Assembly: GCA_945923775.1 (NCBI GenBank) | Contig: CAMELR010000017.1 | Coordinates: 1-56,140 of the forward strand | From: an uncultured Clostridia bacterium | Lineage (GTDB): Bacteria; Bacillota; Clostridia; Oscillospirales; Ruminococcaceae | Length of the DNA: 56,140 bases | Reading direction: 5' to 3' | Part shown: positions 39,953 to 48,223 of the stretch, one piece after another | How positions within the stretch are numbered: position 1 is the first letter of the stretch | Layout of the letters: each line of letters opens with the position of its first letter | The notes under the pieces: generated by a model | Seen by the model: the letters and a program-made list of their open reading frames with translations, nothing else | The model's database searches: none | Told to the model about the DNA's origin: nothing | Made by a program: the position numbers and the translations under genes

Positions 39953-40807
39953 ATGACTTTTATACTTATTTCGCTGATCGTGGCTCTGCTCGGAGGAATT
40001 GTCACACTATTCTTCAGCTCGGAGATGGTGGGCGAGCTGTACACCACGGTCTTTGACTGCGGACAATATCTCACAACAGTTTCGGGAGTTGAGTTTTTCA
40101 GCCTGCTCATGCCGGTTTCATACGGTGTGGGAATAAGCCTGATAATCCTCAAATTCCTAAAGAAAGCCTTTGATATTTATGTCCTCTGGACAGACGGCGA
40201 CCCGGACGCAGACCCGTTTCTGCTTCTCACGAATTTTGTCCGTGCAGTCGGAACGGCGCTTGTCTTTCAATGGCTTTACGGCCTTTTCGTCGATATTTGC
40301 CGTGAAATAACCGATTCGATAATCTCAAACATCAACGACAGCACAGATATGACCACCGAATGGGTGACGGCAATAACCAGCTTAGGCATAGTCCCGGCCA
40401 TAGCAGGACTGATATTTGTTATATGCTGGCTCATTCTGTATTTCTCGTTTATGGCGAGAGGCATAGAGATGATGGTTATGCAGATAGGCGTTCCGCTTGC
40501 CTGCGTGGGGCTTCTGGATAATGACAAGGGAGTGTTCCGGGCGTACATAAACCAGTTTGTAAAGGCTTTCGTGACCACCATTGTGCAGATAATGCTCTGC
40601 AAGATAGGGCTGTCCCTTATGCTGAATGCGACCATTATTACCGCTTCAAATATCTTCTGGGGAATAGCCTGCATGATAGCCGCTATTTCCATGCCAAAGG
40701 TACTGCGGGAATTCCTTGTGCCTACCAGCGGCGACGGCAGGATAACTGCGGCTGTATCCCAGACGGTGCATATTGCGTCAATGGCTAAGAGCGTATTCAC
40801 AAAGTAG
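39953..40807 (+). CDS. TrbL/VirB6-like conjugation channel protein
   Basis: Encodes 284 aa behind GGAGG. About six hydrophobic segments are visible (starting near residues 2, 50, 95, 140, 190 and 225). The conserved FSFMARGIEMMVMQIGVPLACVGL region and PKVLREFLVPTSG end match TrbL-type polytopic proteins of Gram-positive type IV systems. It forms part of the inner-membrane translocation channel. It lies between the pilin candidate and the 72-aa membrane gene in the operon. Confidence 0.8.
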   Translation: MTFILISLIVALLGGIVTLFFSSEMVGELYTTVFDCGQYLTTVSGVEFFSLLMPVSYGVGISLIILKFLKKAFDIYVLWTDGDPDADPFLLLTNFVRAVGTALVFQWLYGLFVDICREITDSIISNINDSTDMTTEWVTAITSLGIVPAIAGLIFVICWLILYFSFMARGIEMMVMQIGVPLACVGLLDNDKGVFRAYINQFVKAFVTTIVQIMLCKIGLSLMLNATIITASNIFWGIACMIAAISMPKVLREFLVPTSGDGRITAAVSQTVHIASMAKSVFTK

Positions 40808-40814
40808 GTGAGCT

Positions 40815-41033
40815 ATGGACACGATAAATTCATTGAGCGTTTGTATGCAGGCGATAATCTCAGCCGGGCTTGTCATGCGGGTAATATTCTGCGCCGTGCG
40901 GCTCACGCATGAGGAAGAGGAAGCCGGCAGGTACAAAAAGCGCATCAAAAACTCGCTGATAATCCTGGTTATCGCACAGCTTATCTTCCCGCTGAAGGAA
41001 CTGCTGATAACCTATCTCGGCGAGGGCTATTGA
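40815..41033 (+). CDS. 72-aa membrane protein of the transfer operon
   Basis: Two hydrophobic segments (about 10-28 and 47-66) separated by a charged EEEEAGRYKKRIKN loop, the same layout as VirB2/TrbC-type small subunits. It may be a second channel or pilin component. Start behind GTGAG; spacing to both neighbours is under 12 nt. Confidence 0.6.
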   Translation: MDTINSLSVCMQAIISAGLVMRVIFCAVRLTHEEEEAGRYKKRIKNSLIILVIAQLIFPLKELLITYLGEGY

Positions 41034-41043
41034 GGAGGAAATC

Positions 41044-41364
41044 ATGGACGACAAAATCATCATACCCTACGGGCTTACTATGGAGCAGGAGTATTTTCCC
41101 GGCTTCGGAAGCCGTGAGCTTCGTCAGTTTCTTGTAGGCGGTGCGGCTTCGGCGGTGCTGGGAGCGCTCCTGCTTATCATCACCGGGCAGATACTGGCGC
41201 TTATCGTCTGCATTATCATAGGTGCCGCTGGCAGCATGATGGCTGTCCGCAAAGACCCCTGCACCCGCATTTCTGTGCTGACTCAGGTCGGGAATACCAT
41301 TCATTTCCGGCGCACGCAGCAGAAATTCAGGTACGTCTACAAATCATCGTGGGAACAGAGCTGA
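41044..41364 (+). CDS. PrgI/VirB3-like protein
   Basis: Encodes 106 aa behind GAGGAGG. The pattern IIPYGLTMEQEYFPGFGSREL followed by two hydrophobic helices (about 32-50 and 53-72) and a conserved CTRISVLTQVGNTIHFRRTQQKFRY end matches PrgI proteins, the VirB3 equivalent that partners VirB4 in Gram-positive conjugation systems. Its end overlaps the prepilin peptidase gene by 16 nt, a direct physical link of the T4SS and Tad parts. Confidence 0.8.
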   Translation: MDDKIIIPYGLTMEQEYFPGFGSRELRQFLVGGAASAVLGALLLIITGQILALIVCIIIGAAGSMMAVRKDPCTRISVLTQVGNTIHFRRTQQKFRYVYKSSWEQS

Positions 41365-41762
41365 CGATATTCACGCTGCTGTCCATTTACTTTTTCGGCA
41401 TTTCACGGCAGGATATTCGGCGGCGTGAAATATCAAACCTTGCTCCGGTGATACTCATTCTTGCAAGTCCTTTTATAAGCAGCACTCCTGTGCTTGAGCG
41501 CATAGTAGGGCTGCTTGGACTGCTTATTCCGCTGGCTGCGGTAAATTTCCTCACAAACGGCTTCGGCATGGGTGACGTAAAGCTCTGCGCAGCATTCGGC
41601 TGGACGCTGGGAGCATTTACGGCATACTGCTCACTGGCAGCAGCGCTTGCCGCAGCCGTTATTGCAGGAAAAATCACACACAACACAAGGCTGCCGCTTG
41701 CGCCGTTTATCTGCGGTGCAGGCATGGCGGCTGTTTTATTTATGGAGGCATTTCCATGCTGA
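41349..41762 (+). CDS. TadV/CpaA-like prepilin peptidase (A24)
   Basis: Encodes 137 aa from GTG inside the end of the PrgI-like gene. The two catalytic Asp of A24 aspartic peptidases are present: Asp22 in RQDIRRREI and Asp76 in GFGMGDVKL (the GxGD motif). Five or so hydrophobic segments and the short length fit TadV-type enzymes without the N-methylation domain. It would process the pilin-like products of this operon. It overlaps the SAF gene by 7 nt. Confidence 0.85.
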   Translation: MGTELTIFTLLSIYFFGISRQDIRRREISNLAPVILILASPFISSTPVLERIVGLLGLLIPLAAVNFLTNGFGMGDVKLCAAFGWTLGAFTAYCSLAAALAAAVIAGKITHNTRLPLAPFICGAGMAAVLFMEAFPC

Positions 41763-42592
41763 AAAATCGTTCACTTATCGGCATTATCCTTATTGTTGCG
41801 GCGATAGGATTATGCTTTGGAATTTCGCCGCTGTTCAATTCTATCCTTTCAAGCAAGACCACGATAATCCGGCTGAAGCAGGATATTCCGCAGGGCGTTC
41901 AGATAACCGGCTCCATGCTGGAAGCCGTGGAGGTCGGAAAAATGAACCTCCCGGCAGATATGCAGAACGACCCCAAGCAGATAATCGGAAAATACACCGT
42001 ATCTGCTATGTTCGCCGGTGACAGCTTTACGGACAAGAAGCTCTCAGACGCCATAGATACCTCGGACAGCCTGCTCCGCCAGCTAAAGCCGAACGAAACC
42101 GCAATGTCAGTCACCGTCAGGTCGCTTGCGAACGGACTTTCCGGCAAATTACAGCAGGGCGACATTATTCAGATAGTTTCCGTTGACGAGGACGACAAGG
42201 CGCAGATTTATGAGGAATTGCAGTTTGTTGAGGTGCTGGCGACTACATCGGACACCGGCTCTGACGATACCTACCGCGACGGAGAGGTCAACGCAAATTC
42301 TGACGATGACGAGGAGCAGTCGCTTTATGCTACTGTCACTATAATTCTCCAGGACAGGGCGCAGGCATTACGGCTGGCGGAGTGTGAAAACACCTCGCTC
42401 CATGCGGTGTTTGTCACCCGCGGCAACGAGGAATTAAAGGCAGAGTGCCTGAAAGCCCAGCTTGAGCTTCTTACCGGCGAAACCTATTCCACAGCCGAAG
42501 CTGACGGAACATCTGAAGCCGAGCCTGCCGCCGAAGCTGAAACAGAAGAATCTCCCGCCGCACCGGCAGAAAGCGAGGAACACAATGGATAA
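41756..42592 (+). CDS. CpaB/RcpC-like SAF-domain protein
   Basis: Encodes 278 aa. One N-terminal membrane segment (about 7-26) precedes a SAF domain (about 40-105; RLKQDIPQGVQITGSMLEAVEV, LNETAMSVTV-type). A second beta domain (about 110-200) and an acidic Glu/Ala tail follow. CpaB/RcpC proteins of Tad systems stabilise the pilus at the cell surface. It lies between peptidase and TadZ-like genes, the usual Tad company, overlapping the next gene by 8 nt. Confidence 0.8.
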   Translation: MLKNRSLIGIILIVAAIGLCFGISPLFNSILSSKTTIIRLKQDIPQGVQITGSMLEAVEVGKMNLPADMQNDPKQIIGKYTVSAMFAGDSFTDKKLSDAIDTSDSLLRQLKPNETAMSVTVRSLANGLSGKLQQGDIIQIVSVDEDDKAQIYEELQFVEVLATTSDTGSDDTYRDGEVNANSDDDEEQSLYATVTIILQDRAQALRLAECENTSLHAVFVTRGNEELKAECLKAQLELLTGETYSTAEADGTSEAEPAAEAETEESPAAPAESEEHNG

Positions 42593-43322
42593 CAACATCA
42601 TCGCAGTATACGGCAGTCCGGGGAGCTACAAGACCACAACGGCGCTGTCGCTTGCACGGTGCATTGCTTCTAAGGGGAGCAATGTAGTGATAGTCGGAAC
42701 GGACACGGTTAAGCCGCTTCTGCCGATTGCCGTGCCGTTTGAGAGCAAGTTTTCCGGTTCGCTGGGAAAGGCGCTTTCGGCGGTGGATTTCGACAGGGAC
42801 GTTATTCTTAAAAACATCTACATGGCGACCGACAAAATAGGGATACTGTCCTACAATATCCGTGAAAACGGCAACTCCTACGCTGTTGTTTCCCCGGACA
42901 GAATGGACGACCTTTTCTTTCAGCTCCGCCAGCAGATGGGCGCAGAAATAATCGTTGACTGCACCTCGGACGTAATCAACAACAAGCTCACCGCAAAGGG
43001 AATAATCAATGCCACGCACGTTGTGGAGCTTCTCTCCTGCGACACCAACGGGCTTGTGTTCGACGGTTCTCAGGAGCCTATCCTCCAGTCGGAGCAGTAC
43101 AACTACCGTGATTTTATCCGGCTGATGTCGCTCAATTCCACGGCAAGGCAGGACGAAGCCGCAATGAAAAATGCGCTGGGGCGAATTTCCGGCACGATAC
43201 CATACTGCCCGAAAGCCGCCGAGTATCTCAATCAGGGAACTCTGCTAACTAAGCCGGTGGACGACCGCGTCTACAACACCACGATAAAATCCCTCGCGGA
43301 GCTTGTGACAAAGGAGGTCTGA
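42585..43322 (+). CDS. TadZ/CpaE-like ATPase
   Basis: Encodes 245 aa. A deviant P-loop YGSPGSYKTTTALSLA (about residues 8-23) opens a MinD/ParA-type fold; EIIVDCTSDVI (about 125-135) stands at the Walker B place. No receiver domain is attached. TadZ/CpaE proteins place the Tad machine in the cell. It overlaps the SAF gene and is 3 nt from the tadA start. Confidence 0.75.
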   Translation: MDNNIIAVYGSPGSYKTTTALSLARCIASKGSNVVIVGTDTVKPLLPIAVPFESKFSGSLGKALSAVDFDRDVILKNIYMATDKIGILSYNIRENGNSYAVVSPDRMDDLFFQLRQQMGAEIIVDCTSDVINNKLTAKGIINATHVVELLSCDTNGLVFDGSQEPILQSEQYNYRDFIRLMSLNSTARQDEAAMKNALGRISGTIPYCPKAAEYLNQGTLLTKPVDDRVYNTTIKSLAELVTKEV

Positions 43323-43325
43323 CAC

Positions 43326-44747
43326 ATGAAGAACCCATTCAAAAGGCTTGCGGCAAAATCTGCATTACCCGATGATAAGCCGGTCAAGCGTGAAAAGGGT
43401 GAGATAGTCGTTGCTGACTCCGGCAACGTCAAGGAAGTAGCAAAGATAATGATAGGCTTTGAACCGCTTCTCCGGGAAACCCAGTCCTATATGTCCAAAG
43501 CCTGCGGCAACAAGCTGTTTGATTCCGACCTCAAGGACGCAATGCGCCAGCTTATCAAGCAGTATATGAAGGATCATAATTACTATGTGCCGAATATGCC
43601 GCTTTCCGAAGCCGCCGACCGCCTTTATGTGGAGATGGCTGAATACTCGTTTCTGACCCCGCTTCTCGCCCGAAAGGATATCGAGGAGATAAACATCAAC
43701 GCATGGGACGATATTCAGATAATCCCGTCCAACGGCAGGGATTACAAGCTCCCGGAGCATTTCATGTCGCCCCAGCACGCGCTTGACGTAGTGCGGCGTA
43801 TGCTTCACAACAACAAGCTGGTTTTTGACGCTTCACGTCCGCTGGTAACGGGGTATCTGGATAAGAATATCCGTATCTCGGCTATTCACTCGCTTATCGT
43901 TGGTGATGATGTGGGAGTTTCGGTTTCCATACGAATTGTCAACCCCTGCAAAATTACGAAAGCGCAGTTCATTGAGAGTGAAATGTGTACTGAGGAAATG
44001 TATGATTTTCTCACAATTTCGTTCATTCACGGTATTTCTCAGGTGTATGCCGGTGCGACAGGTTCGGGCAAAACCACGTTTATGGCGGATATTATGAGCA
44101 ACATTCCTGACCACCGCAGGCTTATCACCATTGAAAAGTCCGTGCGTGAATTCGACCTCGTGAAGCGTGACGCAAACGGTGAAAAAATCAACAATGTCAT
44201 TCATCTTGTTACATACGAAAGCGATGACCCCAGCCGCTGTGTTACCATGCAGGATCTGCTCACAAAGTGCCTTACCATGCACCCGGATTCGATATGCGTT
44301 GCCGAGATGAAGAACGAAGAAGCATGGGAGGCTCAGGAAGCCGCACGAACCGGGCACACCGTCCTCACGACTACTCATGCTTCCAGCGTACAGGGCATTT
44401 ACCCCAGACTTGCAACGCTCTGTATGCAGAAATATTCCACGCCGTATCCTACCCTCATTTCCTTTGTGACTGAAGCTTTCCCGCTGGCGATATTCCTGAA
44501 AAAGCTGGACGACGGAAAGCGCCACATCATGGAGATAGCCGAGTGCCTGGGGTGCGATGAAAACGGCAAGGTGTTTACCAAAACTCTCTGGAAGTACAGA
44601 GTGGATTCCGAGCGCATTGTTGACGGAAAGGTCGTAATTGACGGACGCTTCGTCCGTGTGAATCCCATTTCAAAGGAACTCCGCGAACGTATGCACGAAA
44701 ACGGCGTTCCCAACGATGTGCTTGACAGGTTTTCGGAGGTGAGATAA
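43326..44747 (+). CDS. tadA: TadA/CpaF-type VirB11 ATPase
   Basis: Encodes 473 aa. The N-terminal domain includes EYSFLTPLLARKDIEEININAWD; the ATPase has Walker A YAGATGSGKTTFM (about 240-252), the Asp-box-like ITIEKSVREFDL, Walker B DSICVAEMKNEEAWE (about 323-337) and the His-box HTVLTTTHASS. This is the pilus assembly motor of the Tad family and also the VirB11 class of T4SS. Gram-positive conjugation systems usually lack a VirB11 ATPase, so its place in this operon is unusual. tadB starts inside its stop codon (TAATG). Confidence 0.9.
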   Translation: MKNPFKRLAAKSALPDDKPVKREKGEIVVADSGNVKEVAKIMIGFEPLLRETQSYMSKACGNKLFDSDLKDAMRQLIKQYMKDHNYYVPNMPLSEAADRLYVEMAEYSFLTPLLARKDIEEININAWDDIQIIPSNGRDYKLPEHFMSPQHALDVVRRMLHNNKLVFDASRPLVTGYLDKNIRISAIHSLIVGDDVGVSVSIRIVNPCKITKAQFIESEMCTEEMYDFLTISFIHGISQVYAGATGSGKTTFMADIMSNIPDHRRLITIEKSVREFDLVKRDANGEKINNVIHLVTYESDDPSRCVTMQDLLTKCLTMHPDSICVAEMKNEEAWEAQEAARTGHTVLTTTHASSVQGIYPRLATLCMQKYSTPYPTLISFVTEAFPLAIFLKKLDDGKRHIMEIAECLGCDENGKVFTKTLWKYRVDSERIVDGKVVIDGRFVRVNPISKELRERMHENGVPNDVLDRFSEVR

Positions 44748-45676
44748 TGGACAGACTGATATATCTTTTCGGCGCTCTGCTTATGTCAGGCGGCATTGTC
44801 ATTCTTCTGGGGATAACCCCGGAGATAATGACGCAGGATATTATGTCCCTGCTGTCCCAGCAGAGAAGCCTTAAATACCTCGTTGCAAAGGCGCAGGGAA
44901 AAGTCCGCAGGAGCAAGCTTCAGCAGGCGGTAATGAACATAAAAAATGCGCTTGTTGCGACCCACTCCGAGAATAAATTCTCACTGCTGATTTCCGTTTC
45001 GCTTATCGGAATATGCGCTGGATTTCTGCTGGCGGCTCTGCTTCAAAACCTTCTTCTTATACCCATATTTTCGGGTATATGCGTGGTGCTTCCGTATGCG
45101 TATGTGAATATGCTTCTCGCCAACTACAACCGCCGCATTTCCGAGGAGCTGGAAACTGCTCTGTCGATAATCACCACGAATTATGTCAGCAATGACGATA
45201 TAATCTACGCCGTGGAGCAGTCGATAGACTACATCAACCCGCCGGTACAGCAGGCTTTCCGGAAATTCCTCACCCAGACGAAGCTCATCAACTCCAATGT
45301 GAAGCTGGCGATAGAACAGCTCAAGGGCGAGATAAACAATGAGGTGTTCCACGAATGGTGCGACAGCCTTATCGAGTGTCAGGACAACGTTACGCTGAAA
45401 AAGACGCTCCAGCCTATTACGGCGCGTCTTTCGGATATCCGCATAGTAAACGCAGAACTCCGCAATATGCTGATGAGTCCCCGCCGCGAGCATATTATGA
45501 TGGTGTTCATTCTGCTGGCAAACTACCCGATACTGTACTTCCTCAATGCCGACTGGTTCAATGTGCTGTTCAACACCTTTGTCGGTCAGATAGTGAACTG
45601 TATCGTGGCGGTTGTGGTGATAGTAACGGTGGTTCTGGCATACAAGTACACCCAGCCCATTCAGTATAAGAGGTGA
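44747..45676 (+). CDS. tadB: TadB-like platform protein
   Basis: Encodes 309 aa. Hydrophobic segments at about 5-25, 83-122 and 248-305 surround a cytosolic T2SSF-like helical domain (about 125-240; EELETALSIITTNYVSNDDIIYAVEQS). Order and size match TadB, one of the two inner-membrane platform proteins acting with TadA. The next gene, tadC-like, begins 3 nt after the stop. Confidence 0.8.
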   Translation: MDRLIYLFGALLMSGGIVILLGITPEIMTQDIMSLLSQQRSLKYLVAKAQGKVRRSKLQQAVMNIKNALVATHSENKFSLLISVSLIGICAGFLLAALLQNLLLIPIFSGICVVLPYAYVNMLLANYNRRISEELETALSIITTNYVSNDDIIYAVEQSIDYINPPVQQAFRKFLTQTKLINSNVKLAIEQLKGEINNEVFHEWCDSLIECQDNVTLKKTLQPITARLSDIRIVNAELRNMLMSPRREHIMMVFILLANYPILYFLNADWFNVLFNTFVGQIVNCIVAVVVIVTVVLAYKYTQPIQYKR

Positions 45677-45679
45677 CGC

Positions 45680-46576
45680 ATGAGTATCTATAATATAGCT
45701 CTGTATGCGGCTCTGGCGGCGGTCTGCGGACTGTTTGCCGCCGGGCTTTACAACTTTGCGCTTGTTCTGCTGAAAGTCCCGGCGGGACGCACCACAAAAG
45801 CGATAAAGTCGATAGCCGCAAGAAATCGCCCGTCCACGGCTGGCTTCAAAAACACCTACAACGATATTTCGCTGTTTGTTTCACGGTTTATCCGGCTTAA
45901 CGAATTCAAGAAAAAAGAGCTTACCGACAGCCTGAAAATCGCGAATATCTCAATGTCGCCTGAGCTGTTCACAGCAAGGGCGCTGGTGCGCTCTGCCGGA
46001 ATAATGCTCCTGTCCATTCCGTTCTTCTTTTTCATGCCTATAATCGGACTTCTGGTAATCGTGCTGGCGGTGCTGATGTACTTTCAGGAGAAGCAGAAGG
46101 TGGATTCCTGCATAAAGGAAAAGCGCAGGCAGATAGAATTTGACCTGCCCCGGCTGGTGTATGCAATATCTCAGGAAATACAGATGTCGCATGACGTTAT
46201 CTCAATTCTGGAGCGCCATAAGGACAATTTCTCGCCGTATCTCAACGAGGAAATCGAAATAACCATTGCGGATATGCGCACCGGCAATTACGAAGCCGCC
46301 ATTACCCGGTTTGAGGGACGTATCGGCAGTACAAATCTGTCGGAGGTCTGCCGTGGATTTATTCAGATGATACGCGGCGACGATACCTCTGTTTACTGGG
46401 AAACCCTTGCGATACGCTTTTCGGAACTGCAGAAGCAGTATCTCCGGAATATTGCGCTGAAAATCCCGCCGAAGGTACACAGGCTGTCATTCTTCCTGAT
46501 GATGAGCATGATGCTTCTATATGTTGTGGTGCTGGGCTGGGAGCTTCTCAGCAACATGGGCATTCTTTTCGGATAA
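45680..46576 (+). CDS. tadC: TadC-like platform protein
   Basis: Encodes 298 aa. N-terminal helix (about 8-30), paired hydrophobic segments (about 110-142), a T2SSF-like helical domain (about 155-260; IEFDLPRLVYAISQEIQMSHDVISIL) and a C-terminal membrane segment (about 275-296). It is the TadC partner of the preceding TadB, also placed after tadA and before pilin-like genes as in Tad loci. Confidence 0.8.
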   Translation: MSIYNIALYAALAAVCGLFAAGLYNFALVLLKVPAGRTTKAIKSIAARNRPSTAGFKNTYNDISLFVSRFIRLNEFKKKELTDSLKIANISMSPELFTARALVRSAGIMLLSIPFFFFMPIIGLLVIVLAVLMYFQEKQKVDSCIKEKRRQIEFDLPRLVYAISQEIQMSHDVISILERHKDNFSPYLNEEIEITIADMRTGNYEAAITRFEGRIGSTNLSEVCRGFIQMIRGDDTSVYWETLAIRFSELQKQYLRNIALKIPPKVHRLSFFLMMSMMLLYVVVLGWELLSNMGILFG

Positions 46577-46586
46577 GGAGGGGCGC

Positions 46587-46991
46587 ATGAAAAATCTTCT
46601 TAAACGGCTCAAATCCACGCGCGGCGAGGGGTACATTGACGTATCCGTTGCCGTTCTTGTGGTAATGGTTCTGCTGGTGGCAGTCATAAAAATCGCTCCG
46701 GTCTTCATCACCAAAATGACGATAAACAGCTACGCAAGCGAACTCTGCCGCGAAGCTGAAATAGCCGGGCGGATAGGCACAGAAACAGACGCACGTCTGG
46801 CACGGCTTAACGAGTCCCACCCCGATCTTAACCCCACGGTAACCTGGTCTGCCCACGGCAATGTACAGATAGGAAGGACGTTCAGCGTGACTGTATCCAC
46901 AACATACGATTTCAGCTTCTTTGTGTTCAACTCTGCCCCGATAGTTATTTCAGCAACTGCCGAGGGAACAAGCGAGGTGTTCTGGAAATGA
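46587..46991 (+). CDS. DUF4320-like pseudopilin (TadE-like position)
   Basis: Encodes 134 aa from the ATG at 46587, behind AAGGAGG. The N-terminus has basic residues, TRG, EGYID and a hydrophobic helix (about 20-42), repeating the G|EGY(V/I)D motif of the 83-aa pilin candidate. The C-terminal beta-rich part (about 75-134) resembles minor pilins. DUF4320 proteins occur next to Tad genes in clostridial ICEs. It overlaps the next gene by ATGA. Confidence 0.7.
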   Translation: MKNLLKRLKSTRGEGYIDVSVAVLVVMVLLVAVIKIAPVFITKMTINSYASELCREAEIAGRIGTETDARLARLNESHPDLNPTVTWSAHGNVQIGRTFSVTVSTTYDFSFFVFNSAPIVISATAEGTSEVFWK

Positions 46992-47506
46992 ATACTCTGA
47001 AAAAACGAATATTGAACTGCAAGGGCTTCTCCTACGTCATTCTCAGCGTTCTGATGGTAGTTATCCTGCTGATAGGCGTGGCGGTTTTTGAGATAATCCG
47101 GCTGAATATACAGGCTGGCGCAGTGCGGGATAAGTTCGAGGATTCCATAATCTCCATGTGCGTGGAGAATTACTCTCAGATGTACCAGCCCATTCGTGAA
47201 AGCTATGCGGCAAGCTATCGATACAACGGATTCCACTGGGTGGAGAGCAATAAAGCGAACGAGCGCTACATACGGACATATCTGAACAAGGCTATGAGCG
47301 CCGGTGAAATTATGCAGTGCGAGATAGTGTCAATAAGCTATGATGTTGAGCCGGCGGCGCTTGCTCCGTCAGATACCGATACGGCGCAGAAATTTGCGGT
47401 TTCCGGCACTATAGTGATACGCATTCCGTATCGCTTCGCATGGGAAGCTCTGCCGCCCATTCAGATGAAGCTGGACGTAAAATCTCAATGGCAGGCGCAG
47501 TTTTAG
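46988..47506 (+). CDS. Second pseudopilin-like protein (TadF-like position)
   Basis: Encodes 172 aa. Basic leader NTLKKRILNCKG, then FSYVI and a hydrophobic helix (about 14-36), then a long soluble domain. The processing site lacks the acidic +5 residue, as in some minor pilins. Linked by overlap to the DUF4320-like gene and followed 10 nt later by the VirB4 N-domain gene. Confidence 0.6.
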   Translation: MNTLKKRILNCKGFSYVILSVLMVVILLIGVAVFEIIRLNIQAGAVRDKFEDSIISMCVENYSQMYQPIRESYAASYRYNGFHWVESNKANERYIRTYLNKAMSAGEIMQCEIVSISYDVEPAALAPSDTDTAQKFAVSGTIVIRIPYRFAWEALPPIQMKLDVKSQWQAQF

Positions 47507-47516
47507 GAGGAAAAAT

Positions 47517-48209
47517 ATGCAGATAGCAATAGCATTAGTTACTCTGGCACTCTGCGGCGGATTTCTCTGGTGGTTCAAACGAAGCGAGAACCGCCGCAGT
47601 TTCAAGCGGAGCGAGGAAGAAGCCGCCGAGCGTGAACGTCTGGCGCAGGAAACTGCGCAGGAATTCGTGAACGCCCGCGACCTAGGAGAAAACTGTCTTT
47701 ACACAAACGACGGGTACATTTTCGCTTACATCAAGGTGGACGGCGTTTGTCTGGAGCTTCTCAGCCGTCAGGAACAGAAAGCACTCTGCCGGCAGGTTTC
47801 TGCGGCGCTTTCGCTGGTCCGGCGTCCGTATAAGTTCAGCGGAGTGAGCCGCCCTGCGGATATTTCCAAAACCCTGCAAAAGTACAACGAGCTTGCGGAT
47901 CGGGCGGTCGGCGGCAGAAAAAAGCTCCTGCTGTCTGACGCACGGTACCTTGCGAATATGGTAGTTTCCGGCGAAACAACCGAGCGTGTGTACTACATGG
48001 CAATATGGGACGCTGTTTCCAAAGCTGACGAGCGCAGTATAACTGCCGCGGCGCAGGAGATAGCGAAAAAGCTCAGCGAATGCGGAATCGGTGCGGAGCT
48101 TATCGACCGAAACGGGATAGTCCGGCTCTGCAATCTGGTGAATAATCCGGCTTATGTTCACGTTGAAAGCACGAATATTGACGAAGCAATAGCGCTTCTG
48201 GCGGGATAA
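47517..48209 (+). CDS. VirB4 N-terminal-domain-like protein
   Basis: Encodes 230 aa behind AGGAGG. One membrane segment (about 4-22), a charged helical stretch, then a domain (about 55-228; NDGYIFAYIKVDGVCLELL, RVYYMAIWDAV) that resembles the N-terminal domain of VirB4/TraC proteins without any P-loop. It sits directly before the VirB4 ATPase gene. It may be a membrane anchor for VirB4, comparable to a split VirB3-VirB4 arrangement. Confidence 0.55.
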   Translation: MQIAIALVTLALCGGFLWWFKRSENRRSFKRSEEEAAERERLAQETAQEFVNARDLGENCLYTNDGYIFAYIKVDGVCLELLSRQEQKALCRQVSAALSLVRRPYKFSGVSRPADISKTLQKYNELADRAVGGRKKLLLSDARYLANMVVSGETTERVYYMAIWDAVSKADERSITAAAQEIAKKLSECGIGAELIDRNGIVRLCNLVNNPAYVHVESTNIDEAIALLAG

Positions 48210-48223
48210 AGGAAAGGAGAATT

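Noticed and set aside
43326-46576. Type II secretion system instead of Tad
   Set aside because: Two separate platform genes, an A24 peptidase without methylase part, SAF and TadZ-like proteins and no secretin indicate Tad; a secretin is not expected in a Gram-positive.
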